Below the pieces are notes generated by a model, which had not been told where the DNA came from, did no database searches, and was given only the letters and a program-made list of their open reading frames with translations. A DNA stretch of 39,530 bases from Gemmatimonadaceae bacterium (lineage in GTDB: Bacteria; Gemmatimonadota; Gemmatimonadetes; Gemmatimonadales; Gemmatimonadaceae), in assembly GCA_025450815.1 (NCBI GenBank), contig JANWLO010000053.1:1-39530 (forward strand), read 5' to 3'. This document shows positions 1 through 8,632 of the stretch, piece after piece (position 1 is the stretch's first letter; each line of letters begins with the position of its first letter). The position numbers and the translations under genes are program-made.

Positions 1-177
1 GAGGCGCGCATCGTGGTCGCATCGATCGATACATATCTCAAGTATTCCGAAGCAGTCGGCATCACGGGCCCGGTGTCGCGGCCGCGCGAGGTCACCAGCG
101 GCATGGAGCTGGAGCTTCTGCAAATGCGGGCTGAGAATGCGGAGCTCAAGCGTATGATCGGTGAGCTCAGCGCGTGA
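1..177 (+). CDS. C-terminal end of an unrecognised protein (5' truncated by window)
   Basis: An open frame runs from base 1 to a TGA at 175-177 and encodes the last 58 residues of a protein whose start lies outside the window. The tail holds a hydrophobic stretch (IVVASIDTYL), a Pro/Gly/Arg linker, and then a Leu/Glu/Lys-rich segment (MELELLQMRAENAELKRMIG) that looks like a short coiled coil ending at the stop codon. I do not recognise the family. The frame overlaps the start of the downstream sensor kinase by 17 bases, which suggests translational coupling and a shared signalling role, but that is inference. Confidence 0.6.
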   Translation, partial: EARIVVASIDTYLKYSEAVGITGPVSRPREVTSGMELELLQMRAENAELKRMIGELSA

Positions 178-2452
178 CCTGACGTCGGCAGCGCCCTCGC
201 TCGTGGATGGAGATCGCGTTGCCGAAATGTTATCCGTTATCGCGGAGGCGCCGGACTTCGCGACCGCGACGCATTTCGTGTGCGAACAGCTCGCGAAACT
301 CACGGGTAGCTCGCGCGCTTTGCTCTTTGCACTTGACGACGACAATGCGGCGTTGACGCTCGCCGGTGCCGTTGGCTTCGACGACGCGGATCTACCGCTA
401 CTGCGGCTGACGCTCGATTGCGAATCGCATCCCCTGGCGTACGCGACGCTGTCGATCACGCCGCTGACATGCGAGCATGGCGGCTTGGGCGTTGCGCTTC
501 CGTTCGATGAATGTCTGATTCTTCCGTTTCCACAGGCGCAGCAGCGAGGCTCACCGGCGGTCATGACGGAGCAGCGCGTGCGCGACTCCGCGCCGACGCC
601 CTGTCGGCCAGTGCCGCATCCCGCATCCATGGCGGGACGACGGCGCATCGGATACTCGCCCTTCGCCGCGATCCTCCTCGAAGGCGCGACCCCGCGCGTC
701 AGCGCGGACTCTCTGGCGGCAACGGCGCTGCTCGCCGGCCCGGTGTTGGCGCGCATGCGGCACCTCGAACGCTACCGCGAGGCGGCAGAAACGCTCGACC
801 AGCAGCGGGATCTGCTGACGACGATCATCAATTCGCTCCCCGACCCGATCGTCATCACCGACGCGGCGAGCGACATCGTGGTGCAGAACCGGCGCGCCGA
901 GCACCTTCTCTCGACTGGGGAGCGCGATTCGGAGGGACGGCGCCGTGCGGTCGAGATCAACAATCTTCTATTCACGTCGTATCTCTCACGCTCGGTGATC
1001 GGCGGCCCTCAGGCGCAGGGGGGTGCGCGCGAGCTCAACCTCGTGGATCCGGACGAAGGGAACGATCTGCTATACGAAGTGCTCGCGCATCCGCTGCACG
1101 AGTCGACTCAGCAGGGCGCATTCGTGTCCGTGCTTCGAGACGTCACTGATTTGCGGCGCGCGGTAGCGGAGCTGGAGCGGCAGGTGCAGCGCGGCCGCTT
1201 GGCCGAGATCGATGCCACGCGCGAGCGCGACCGGCTCAACCTCATCCTCGAGAACGTTGCCGATCCAATTCTGGTGACCGACGAGCAGTCGAACATCATC
1301 CTCATGAACCGGCAGGCGGAGCTGCTCTTTCAGAACGATGCCGCCGCCGGTGGCACCGCGCGCGCGACCGCGGTACGCGGCAACGACACGAAGTTCACGA
1401 CGTTCATCTCCGATTTCACGATTGGACGGGCAGACGCGCGACGCGAGCAGATGAGGCTGACGCAGCCAGCCACCGGCGCGACGCTGCCAGTGGAAGTCGC
1501 CTCTGGAAAGATCATGAATGCACGTGGCGAGCCGCTGGCGATCGTCTCCGTGTTGCACGATCTCACGAAGCAGGTGGAGAACGAGCGCCTGTACGAGGAG
1601 CTCAAGCACTTCAGCTCCCAGCTCGAGGCCCGTATTCTTGCGGCGACGGCGGATCTGGCCGATCAGAATGCGCGACTGCAATGGTCGTCGCAGGAGCTGG
1701 AGAAGGCCAACCGGCTCAAGAGCGAGTTCCTCGCGAGCATGTCACACGAGTTGCGCACGCCGATCAACGCAATCATGGGATACACTTCGCTGCTCGCGGA
1801 TCGTATCTATGGCGACGTTAACGACCGACAAGGTGAGGGGCTGCGGCGCATCAGCGTGTCCGCGCAGCATCTGCTGGCGCTAATCAACGACATCCTCGAC
1901 CTGGCCAAGATCGAGGCGGGAAAGATGCCGCTTCATTTGGCGCCGGTATCGCTCGCGTCAATCGTAGCGGAAATCTCGCAACAGATGGAGCCGATCGTTC
2001 GACGCAAGGCGCTGTCCTTCGTCGCGGATGTGCCAAACGATCTGCCGGCCATGGTGAGCGACGAGACGAAGATCAAGCAGATCCTGCTCAACCTGTTGAG
2101 TAATGCAGTGAAATTCACACATCATGGCGCCGTCGTCGTGCGTGTGCGCCCGGAAGAAGACATGGTGCGCGTGGACGTGCAGGACAGCGGCATCGGCATC
2201 CTGCCGGAGGATCTCGAGGAGATCTGGGAAGATTTTCGCCAGGTGGATCAGTCGCGCACGAGGGAATTCGGCGGTACCGGACTCGGCTTGAGCATCACGC
2301 GCAAGCTGATCAGGGCGCTGGGCGGAACGGTACGCGTCGAGAGCGTGTACGGCGAAGGCTCGACGTTCTCGGTGGCGCTGCCGCTACATCTGTCGCCGCG
2401 GGTCGCGGGCGACGTGATGCGCGCCGAGATCCCCGCCCGCGCGTCTACCTGA
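161..2452 (+). CDS. Sensor histidine kinase with GAF-like and two PAS domains
   Basis: This is a 763-residue protein with no obvious transmembrane segment, so it is probably a cytoplasmic sensor. Residues about 24-205 resemble a divergent GAF domain. A first PAS domain starts near residue 219 (SLPDPIVITDA) and a second near 357 (VADPILVTDE). A coiled linker leads to a HisKA dimerisation domain with the phospho-acceptor His529 in SHELRTP, then a HATPase_c domain with the N-box (NLLSNAVKFT, Asn644/Asn648), a G1 box (DSGIGI) and a G2 box (GGTGLGLS). All catalytic motifs are intact. No receiver domain follows, so a separate response regulator must be encoded elsewhere. The GTG start at 161 overlaps the upstream gene; an in-frame ATG at 227 is an alternative and would cost only 22 residues. 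The 3' end overlaps the convergent DUF4242 gene by 8 bases. Confidence 0.9.
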   Translation: MSSARDLTSAAPSLVDGDRVAEMLSVIAEAPDFATATHFVCEQLAKLTGSSRALLFALDDDNAALTLAGAVGFDDADLPLLRLTLDCESHPLAYATLSITPLTCEHGGLGVALPFDECLILPFPQAQQRGSPAVMTEQRVRDSAPTPCRPVPHPASMAGRRRIGYSPFAAILLEGATPRVSADSLAATALLAGPVLARMRHLERYREAAETLDQQRDLLTTIINSLPDPIVITDAASDIVVQNRRAEHLLSTGERDSEGRRRAVEINNLLFTSYLSRSVIGGPQAQGGARELNLVDPDEGNDLLYEVLAHPLHESTQQGAFVSVLRDVTDLRRAVAELERQVQRGRLAEIDATRERDRLNLILENVADPILVTDEQSNIILMNRQAELLFQNDAAAGGTARATAVRGNDTKFTTFISDFTIGRADARREQMRLTQPATGATLPVEVASGKIMNARGEPLAIVSVLHDLTKQVENERLYEELKHFSSQLEARILAATADLADQNARLQWSSQELEKANRLKSEFLASMSHELRTPINAIMGYTSLLADRIYGDVNDRQGEGLRRISVSAQHLLALINDILDLAKIEAGKMPLHLAPVSLASIVAEISQQMEPIVRRKALSFVADVPNDLPAMVSDETKIKQILLNLLSNAVKFTHHGAVVVRVRPEEDMVRVDVQDSGIGILPEDLEEIWEDFRQVDQSRTREFGGTGLGLSITRKLIRALGGTVRVESVYGEGSTFSVALPLHLSPRVAGDVMRAEIPARAST

Positions 2453-2711
2453 ACATCGCCGGACTGATCTCCAGCGCGACCTCCGTAATGCGATCCACCG
2501 GCAGCCCGGCGCGCCGCGCATGCTCGCGCACCGCCTCGGGACTCGGCGCATCGTATTCGCAGTAGATCTTGCCGTCGGTGTCGGACACGTAGCTCCGGAT
2601 CCATACGATCCCGGTCATGCCGGTCATCGCTGCAATGGACTTGCGCGATGCAGCGTTCAGCTCGTCGCGAGTGATCGTACCAACAGTTCGTTCGATCAGA
2701 TATCTTGGCAT
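2445..2711 (-). CDS. DUF4242 (SCO4226-like) small protein
   Basis: This 88-residue protein begins MPRYLIERTVG and carries the family pattern of a short alpha/beta ferredoxin-like fold: an N-terminal strand, the segment GIVWIRSYVSDTDGKIYCEYDAPS, and a C-terminal helix with VREHARRAGLPVDRITEV. That is characteristic of DUF4242 proteins, of which a Streptomyces member binds nickel. The biological role is not established. An AGGGAGC ribosome site sits 6-7 bases before the ATG. It lies 43 bases downstream of the large kinase gene on the same strand, so the two are probably co-transcribed. Its tail overlaps the convergent sensor-kinase gene by 8 bases. Confidence 0.85.
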   Translation of the reverse strand: MPRYLIERTVGTITRDELNAASRKSIAAMTGMTGIVWIRSYVSDTDGKIYCEYDAPSPEAVREHARRAGLPVDRITEVALEISPAMFR

Positions 2712-2754
2712 TCTGCGCTCCCTGTTTCGGTTCGTTGTTCGTTGTTCGTTGTTG

Positions 2755-5700
2755 TTACAGTCCAGCCGTGTGGCGCAATCGTTCACATGCGTGGCCGAGC
2801 TCCGAGTCGCCGCACTCCTGCGCTGCTCGTGCTCCAACATCCAGCATCGCGCGCGCCCGGTCCGGCATCGACGCGGCCGCCGCGGCGCGCGATAGCTCGT
2901 AGCACATCCATCCTTCACCGCGTGCATCGCCACTCTGAATGCGTATCGCCCGCGAGCGCTCGAAATGCGGCAGCGCGCGATCGGGCGCACCCGCATCCAT
3001 CTCCACGTTCCCGAGCATGCCGAGCGTGTGACCGAGCAAGTCGGCGCGCGGACAGAGCTCGTTGTACGCCAGTGCACGCTGAAGAGTTTCGCGCGCGTCG
3101 TCGAGGCGTCCCAGCGTTCGCAACGTGAGGCCGAGGCTGTTGAGTGCCAAGCCGACTCCTTCCGTGTCCTCGCATGACGAGAACGCGTGGAGCGCCATCT
3201 CGTACTGATCGAGCGCCGCCTCGTAGTTTGCCCGTCCAAACTCTAGAATGCCGATGACGTTGCGCAAACGGCCTTCAGTACGACTATCGGCGAGCGATGC
3301 CGCAAGCCCCGCCGCATCGTGAAAGTGCGGCAGCGCAAGAGAAGGCTCGGTCGAGATCAGTCGCGTCACGCGTCCGAGGCCCTCCACCGCAGTGAGCTCG
3401 CCGGCTCCGTCGCGGAGCTCGCGCCGAAGCACACGCGCCTGGGTCCATGCGCCGAGCGCCTCGGCGTCGCGGTGCTCCTGCTCGTGCACACGCGCGATGT
3501 CTTCCCACAGATCCGCTTCACTCGGGCGGTTCTCAAGCTGCGCGAACAGGCGTGCCGCCTCCTGGAGAAGCGGCATCGCGTCCGCGCCTCGACCGAGTGC
3601 GAGTAGCACCTCGCCCAGCACGCGCAGCGAGTGCGAGAGTCCTGGAACGAAGTTCGCGCGGCGCGTGAGGTCGATTGCCGTTCGATAGTGGTCGAGACTC
3701 TCGTCGATGCGCCCCGCCTGCAGGGAGAGGTGCGCGATCGCCGTGTAGTGATACGAGAGCTGGATCGGCAGCCGCTCACCGATCGTGCTCTCGGTTGCAC
3801 GCTTCATGAGCTCGAGGGCGCGCTCGACCTCGCCCATCTGACGATGAACGTTGGCCAGGATGTGAATGAGGTAAAACTGCTTCACTGCCGCGTCGTTCCT
3901 GACGGCAGCGTCGGTCGTTTGCGACAGGATGCGCTCCGAGAGATCGATACCCTCCGCGAGACGCGACTTGGCCTCCTCGTAGCGTCCGAGTCCCTTGAGC
4001 ACGTCGCCGAGGTTCGAGAGGTCGCCGAGCACGGCCATCTCGTCGGCGCGATCGCGATCGATATTGAGCGCTTCCTCGATGTTGAGCAGTGCCTCGGCGT
4101 CGCGCCCCTGGTGCCAGCGCAGCAATCCCAGGCTGCGCAGCGCGTGCCGCACGCCAACCGGATCGTGGATCTCGCGGCGCAGACGCAGCGAGTGTTGAAG
4201 GGCTGCATCCGCTGCCTCGAACCGGCGCAGCAGGGTGTGCAGATCGCCTTGGCGCATATAGACCTCGGCGAGCTGCGCCGGATCGTCATCGGCCTGAAGC
4301 AGCGCCACCATCTCGTCGATGAGATTCTGCTGTCGTTCGCGCAGCCCGAGAGTTTCTCCCAGTCGCTCCTGGCGGAGAAGCAGCTCGACCGCGCGCGAGC
4401 GGGACGAGGCGTTGGCGGGGACCCTGGCGAGCCAACCCTGCGCCCGCTCGAGCAGCTGCATTCCTTCGGTGAACTCAGCGAGGATGGTCGCGCGGTCCGC
4501 AGCGAGTATCGCATATTGCACCGCCTTCTCCCACAGCTCGGCACGCGAGAAGTGATGCGCGAGGCGCTCCAACTGGTCGTCCGGAAGCGCGTTGCCGAGA
4601 GATTCGATGGCGTGGCCGACGCGGCCGTGCAGCGTTCGCCGGCGGTGCTCGAGCAGCGTCGCGTATGCCACTTCCTGCATGAGGACGTGCTTGAAGCGGT
4701 AGGTGGCCATGGGAGCAACGCGGATCTGCTCGATGAGACCGGCCATCTTCAGCGACCTGATCGCCGCGTTTAGCGAGCTCGCGTCGTCGAGCGTTAGCTC
4801 CAGCACGTCGCGTCCGAACTCGCGCCCCACCACCGATGCCACGAGGAGGGCGTCGCGGGACTGAGAGTCGAGGCGATCGAGTCGCGCGCGAATCACCGCC
4901 TGCACGGTGCCGGGCAAGCGAAGGGTCTCGATGGAGCCGGCAATCTCGATGGCGCCATCTGCCACGCGCAGCGTGCCGTCTTCCTGGAGTGCGTGACACA
5001 TCTCCTCGAGAAAGAACGGATTGCCGCCGGTGCGCTCGCGCAACAGCGCGGCGAGAGGTGCCGGAACGTCATCCGCCCGCAGAGCGGCGCGCAGCAGATC
5101 GTGCGTGGAGCGCTCGGCCAGCGGCGCGAGCGTAACCGTTGCGTGTGGCGCGACGGTACCCCAGTCGTTCACGTAGCCCGGGCGGCACGTGACGACGACC
5201 AGCAGCGAATAGTGCGAGACGAGCTCCGCGATCTGAGCGAGAACGGCGTGCGAAGCGTCGTCCACCCAGTGCCAATCCTCCAGCAGCAGCGCAGTGGGGC
5301 GAGTACGGCTCGCGGCGGTGATGAATGCGGCGATGGCCTCGCGCGCCATGAGACGAAATTCCTCGCCCTGCAGGTGCGGTGAGATGCGGAGGTCGGTTGC
5401 GGGAACCGAGAGCAGACGCAAATAGAGTGGGAGGAACTCTTCGAGCTCCGGCGCACTCGAGTGCATGCGCGCCAGATCATCCACGATCGTTTGCGATGCG
5501 TCGGCGGCGGGAGCAACTCCTAGTGCATCTCTCAATACATCGATGAAAGGCAAGTAAGCGGTGGATGCGCCGTGCGACAGGCAGCGTCCACGCAGCACCG
5601 TGAGGTCGTCATCGCTGGCTGAGGTGAGCAATTCCTGGAGAAGGCGGCTCTTGCCCATCCCGGCTTCTCCGATGATCGTCACGAATTGGCCGTCGCCCGC

Positions 5701-7566
5701 GCGCGCCTGAGCGAGGCAGTCGCGCATGAGTGCGAGCTCGCGATCACGGCCGGTGTAGGGCGTGATCTCGCCGTGCTGCAGCGCGGCCTCAATGCGGGTT
5801 CGCACCTCCGACTCGCCGGAGATCTCGTACGGTGTTACTTGCCGGTCGTCGTCGAGCACAGTGACGCCGTCGCGCGACGAGAGACGAATGGGCGGCTCGA
5901 TGAGCCGGCGGCAACGCGGCCCCACGAGGACGCCGCCCGGCGGTGCCATTCCGGCCAGGCGAGACGCGAGGTCGAGCGCGGGGCCAGCGGCGTGAAACGG
6001 AGCTGCGGCGTCGGCAGACGGGCGAACGATCAGGCGGCCCGCATCCATTCCGACGTGAATGCGCAGGTGCGACGCTGCGGTTGCGGAATCTCCATCCTTC
6101 TGATGATTCTCATCGGTCGCGCACTGGGCAAGCGCAATGGCGGCGCGCGCGGCGCGAAGGCAGTCGTCTTCGCGTGCATGCGACACGCCGAACAACACGA
6201 CGGCGCCATCGCCATCGAGTCGATTCACGACGCCGTCGAATTGCGCGGCGATGTCAGTCACGCGTGCGCGGACGCGCTGCATCTCTCGCGAAGCATGCTC
6301 CGGACCGCGCGTCTCCAGGAGTGACGCGTGCCCGGACACGCGAATGGTGAGTACAGCGGCTTCTCGCCCCTCGCCATCGACGTTGAACTGCGGCGAATCC
6401 GCGCGATCGCGTTCGCCACGGCGCTTATGCGTGCTCGCCATGTCGAGTCCGAGCAGCGAGCCGATCGTCTCGAGCTCCGCCGCGAATCGCGCGACGGAGG
6501 CGGGCCGGTCCGCCGGATTCTTGGCGAGTGCCGCGCACACGAGATGGTTGAGCGACGGCGGAACGTCACCGCGCCGGGCGATGATCGATTCCGGCTCCGA
6601 GATACAGATGGCGGCGGCGACCGTGCGGGGGTCGGTGCCGCGGAACGGCCGCGCTCCCGTGAGCATCTCGTACATCACCACGCCGAGCGACCAGATGTCG
6701 GTGCGTGCGTCCACCGGATCGGCGCACGTTTGCTCGGGACTCATGTAGGCGGCGGTGCCGGGAGTGTAGCCGGGCGCCGTGATCGCCAGATCGCCGAGCT
6801 TGGCGATGCCGAAGTCCAGGATTTTGAGAACTCCTTCAGGGGTGACGATGAGATTCGCCGGCTTGATGTCGCGGTGAACGATGCCGCGCTCGTGGGCCGC
6901 CGCGAGCCCGCGCGCCGCCTGCAATGCGAACGACACAGCGTCTTCGATGGAAAACGGTCCGCGCGTGAGCCGGGAGGCGATCGTCTCGCCACCGTAATAG
7001 GGCATGGCGATGAAGAAGCGATCGTCGGACGTCTCGCCCACTTCGTAGATGGTGCACACGTTCGGATGATCGAGGCTCGCGGCAGCCTGCGCCTCGACTC
7101 GCATACGTTCGCGCGCGACCGCATCGCCAAGGAGATACGAGGGAAGAAACTTGAGCGCGACCGTGCGCTCGAGGCGCTGGTCCCACGCCTTGACCACGAT
7201 ACCCATGCCGCCGTCGCCGAGTGGGCCCATGAGGCGGTAGTGCGAGCCCACGGTGTCGGGTCCCCACGCAGCGTCCTTCGTCGCGTCCTCGAGCGAGACC
7301 GAGACCGTATCGATCACTGGATGATCCAACGGGCTGGTGCGCTCGTGTGCACGGAGCAGCGACTCCAGGTCGCGACGCAGCTGCGCATCCGATGCGCCGA
7401 GCGAGTCGAGCATCGCTGCTTGTTCGACCGGAGAAAGATCGAGCAGCGACGCGAGCGCATCGCTCGTGCGCCGCCAGTCGTGCGCGGTGCGCGATGCCCG
7501 ATTTCCTGGCAGAAGGTCGCGCAACCGTCTTTCGATGGCTCGGACCGTTGCTCTCACGTCTCGCAC
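2755..7566 (-). CDS. Giant Ser/Thr kinase - cyclase-like - AAA ATPase - TPR regulator
   Basis: This 1603-residue soluble protein combines four modules. Residues about 30-75 match the helical region that often precedes such kinases (LDLSPVEQAAMLDSLG). An intact Hanks-type kinase follows at about 108-375, with the glycine loop GPLGDGGMG, VALKFLP, the catalytic loop HRDIKPAN (Asp233) and DFG. Residues about 400-575 resemble a class III nucleotide cyclase, but the first metal-binding Asp is Arg409 (TIRVSGH in place of FADVVGF); the second site is kept as DGDGAVVLFG (Asp451/Asp453). An AAA_16-type NTPase begins near 615 with Walker A GEAGMGKSR (Lys639). The C-terminal half is TPR repeats. Such proteins act as signal-integrating ATPases, and the substrate is unknown. 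The cyclase module probably does not make cAMP. Confidence 0.92.
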   Translation of the reverse strand: MRDVRATVRAIERRLRDLLPGNRASRTAHDWRRTSDALASLLDLSPVEQAAMLDSLGASDAQLRRDLESLLRAHERTSPLDHPVIDTVSVSLEDATKDAAWGPDTVGSHYRLMGPLGDGGMGIVVKAWDQRLERTVALKFLPSYLLGDAVARERMRVEAQAAASLDHPNVCTIYEVGETSDDRFFIAMPYYGGETIASRLTRGPFSIEDAVSFALQAARGLAAAHERGIVHRDIKPANLIVTPEGVLKILDFGIAKLGDLAITAPGYTPGTAAYMSPEQTCADPVDARTDIWSLGVVMYEMLTGARPFRGTDPRTVAAAICISEPESIIARRGDVPPSLNHLVCAALAKNPADRPASVARFAAELETIGSLLGLDMASTHKRRGERDRADSPQFNVDGEGREAAVLTIRVSGHASLLETRGPEHASREMQRVRARVTDIAAQFDGVVNRLDGDGAVVLFGVSHAREDDCLRAARAAIALAQCATDENHQKDGDSATAASHLRIHVGMDAGRLIVRPSADAAAPFHAAGPALDLASRLAGMAPPGGVLVGPRCRRLIEPPIRLSSRDGVTVLDDDRQVTPYEISGESEVRTRIEAALQHGEITPYTGRDRELALMRDCLAQARAGDGQFVTIIGEAGMGKSRLLQELLTSASDDDLTVLRGRCLSHGASTAYLPFIDVLRDALGVAPAADASQTIVDDLARMHSSAPELEEFLPLYLRLLSVPATDLRISPHLQGEEFRLMAREAIAAFITAASRTRPTALLLEDWHWVDDASHAVLAQIAELVSHYSLLVVVTCRPGYVNDWGTVAPHATVTLAPLAERSTHDLLRAALRADDVPAPLAALLRERTGGNPFFLEEMCHALQEDGTLRVADGAIEIAGSIETLRLPGTVQAVIRARLDRLDSQSRDALLVASVVGREFGRDVLELTLDDASSLNAAIRSLKMAGLIEQIRVAPMATYRFKHVLMQEVAYATLLEHRRRTLHGRVGHAIESLGNALPDDQLERLAHHFSRAELWEKAVQYAILAADRATILAEFTEGMQLLERAQGWLARVPANASSRSRAVELLLRQERLGETLGLRERQQNLIDEMVALLQADDDPAQLAEVYMRQGDLHTLLRRFEAADAALQHSLRLRREIHDPVGVRHALRSLGLLRWHQGRDAEALLNIEEALNIDRDRADEMAVLGDLSNLGDVLKGLGRYEEAKSRLAEGIDLSERILSQTTDAAVRNDAAVKQFYLIHILANVHRQMGEVERALELMKRATESTIGERLPIQLSYHYTAIAHLSLQAGRIDESLDHYRTAIDLTRRANFVPGLSHSLRVLGEVLLALGRGADAMPLLQEAARLFAQLENRPSEADLWEDIARVHEQEHRDAEALGAWTQARVLRRELRDGAGELTAVEGLGRVTRLISTEPSLALPHFHDAAGLAASLADSRTEGRLRNVIGILEFGRANYEAALDQYEMALHAFSSCEDTEGVGLALNSLGLTLRTLGRLDDARETLQRALAYNELCPRADLLGHTLGMLGNVEMDAGAPDRALPHFERSRAIRIQSGDARGEGWMCYELSRAAAAASMPDRARAMLDVGARAAQECGDSELGHACERLRHTAGL

Positions 7567-7905
7567 GATTCCGTGGACTCCCTGCTTTTAGCCGTGCGCT
7601 CGGCTCGGAGCTCTGGGGTGCGCTGCGCAAGCGACTTCGTAGCACTTGGCGAATTGAGACTCATTCGCTGGCTCACAAACGTCGCGACGTCTGGCGATTC
7701 GCGCAACAAGGGCGTGTCGCGCTCCGGGATTGTGTGGAATTGGGCCGAAAAGGCGATGAGCTGATCGACCCGGCTTTTCCGCTTCAGGGTTATGCCACTC
7801 GCGCAGCGCCATACCAGTCAATCGTAGAAAGACGCGTGCAGCGGACATTCACCTTCACGTTATGCGGATCACAATCCAGCCCGGACCGACGGTCCAGGAG
7901 GCCTC
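7567..7905. other. Intergenic region between divergent genes (339 bases)
   Basis: This gap separates the divergent kinase gene (minus) and a lipoprotein gene (plus), so it should hold both promoters. I could not assign convincing -35/-10 pairs. A small hairpin GGACC-GAC-GGTCC at 7883-7895 lies just before the AGGAGG ribosome site of the lipoprotein gene. An open frame on the minus strand at 7588-7848 has no recognisable protein character and is not called. Confidence 0.6.
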
Positions 7906-8445
7906 ATGCCGAATCACCTCTTTCTGTCTCGCGCTGCGCTCGCCACGAGCGCGGCGCTATGCATCGTCTTCGCGGGATGTAGCGACTCCAGTGCGCCGAC
8001 GCAGCAGGACAGGGACGTCTCGTCGCTGCGGCAGTCGGTGTCGTCGATTCAAGCGTTGAGCGCGGCGCAAACGGCGGGATACACCGTAGCGGTAGGTGAT
8101 CCCGGCGATGGCCACACGTGTTTGTCGGACCCGACGCTTGGTGCTATGGGAGTGCACTACCTGAACACCTCGCTCGTGAGCGCCACTCCCTCGGTCACGC
8201 AGCCGCAAATCATGATCTACGAGCCGCAGCAGGATGGGACGTCGAAGTTCGTGGGTGTCGAGTTCATCATTCCGTATAGTGTTGTTGGCGAAGATCAGGC
8301 GCCCCCGGAGCTGTTCGGCCAGCAATTCATGAAGAACGCGACCTTTCAGCTGTGGGGATTGCACGTCTGGATTGGTCGCAGTAATCCGAGCGGAATGTTC
8401 GCGATGTGGAATCCCGACGTGTCATGCCAGTTCGGCGATCGGTAG
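7906..8445 (+). CDS. Putative lipoprotein, conserved hypothetical
   Basis: The 179-residue product has a type II signal peptide: a short Arg-containing n-region, an Ala/Leu-rich core and the lipobox VFAG with lipid-accepting Cys25. The mature part contains TVAVGDPGDGHTCL, GAMGVHYLN, QIMIYEPQ and FVGVEFIIPY, followed by a Trp/His-rich end (FQLWGLHVWIGRSNPSGMFAMWNP). These blocks occur in a family of exported hypothetical proteins that I recognise by pattern only; no function is known to me. An AGGAGG ribosome site lies 5 bases before the ATG. It probably faces the periplasm from a membrane anchor. Confidence 0.8.
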   Translation: MPNHLFLSRAALATSAALCIVFAGCSDSSAPTQQDRDVSSLRQSVSSIQALSAAQTAGYTVAVGDPGDGHTCLSDPTLGAMGVHYLNTSLVSATPSVTQPQIMIYEPQQDGTSKFVGVEFIIPYSVVGEDQAPPELFGQQFMKNATFQLWGLHVWIGRSNPSGMFAMWNPDVSCQFGDR

Positions 8446-8632
8446 AGGGGTGGGGCGGGGAGGGGCTCGTGGAGTTTGGCGGGCCCCTTCTTGGGCGAGC
8501 ATTTGGATGCCATCATCAACTCGAGCGCGGGGCGATCCTTGTCGTCGCCGCAGAACGATTCGCCGCCGAACCGGCGGGCGAAGATGCTCGGCTAGTATCG
8601 CGCGTCGCTGGGAAACAGTTCGGGAGGACGCC

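Noticed and set aside
6328-7764. A 478-codon open frame on the plus strand over the kinase gene
   Set aside because: It lies antisense to the well-supported kinase, and its composition is the mirror image of a GC-rich coding strand. No domain pattern is visible.
7588-7848. An 86-codon minus-strand frame in the kinase upstream gap
   Set aside because: There is no ribosome site, no domain pattern and a scrambled composition; treated as non-coding.
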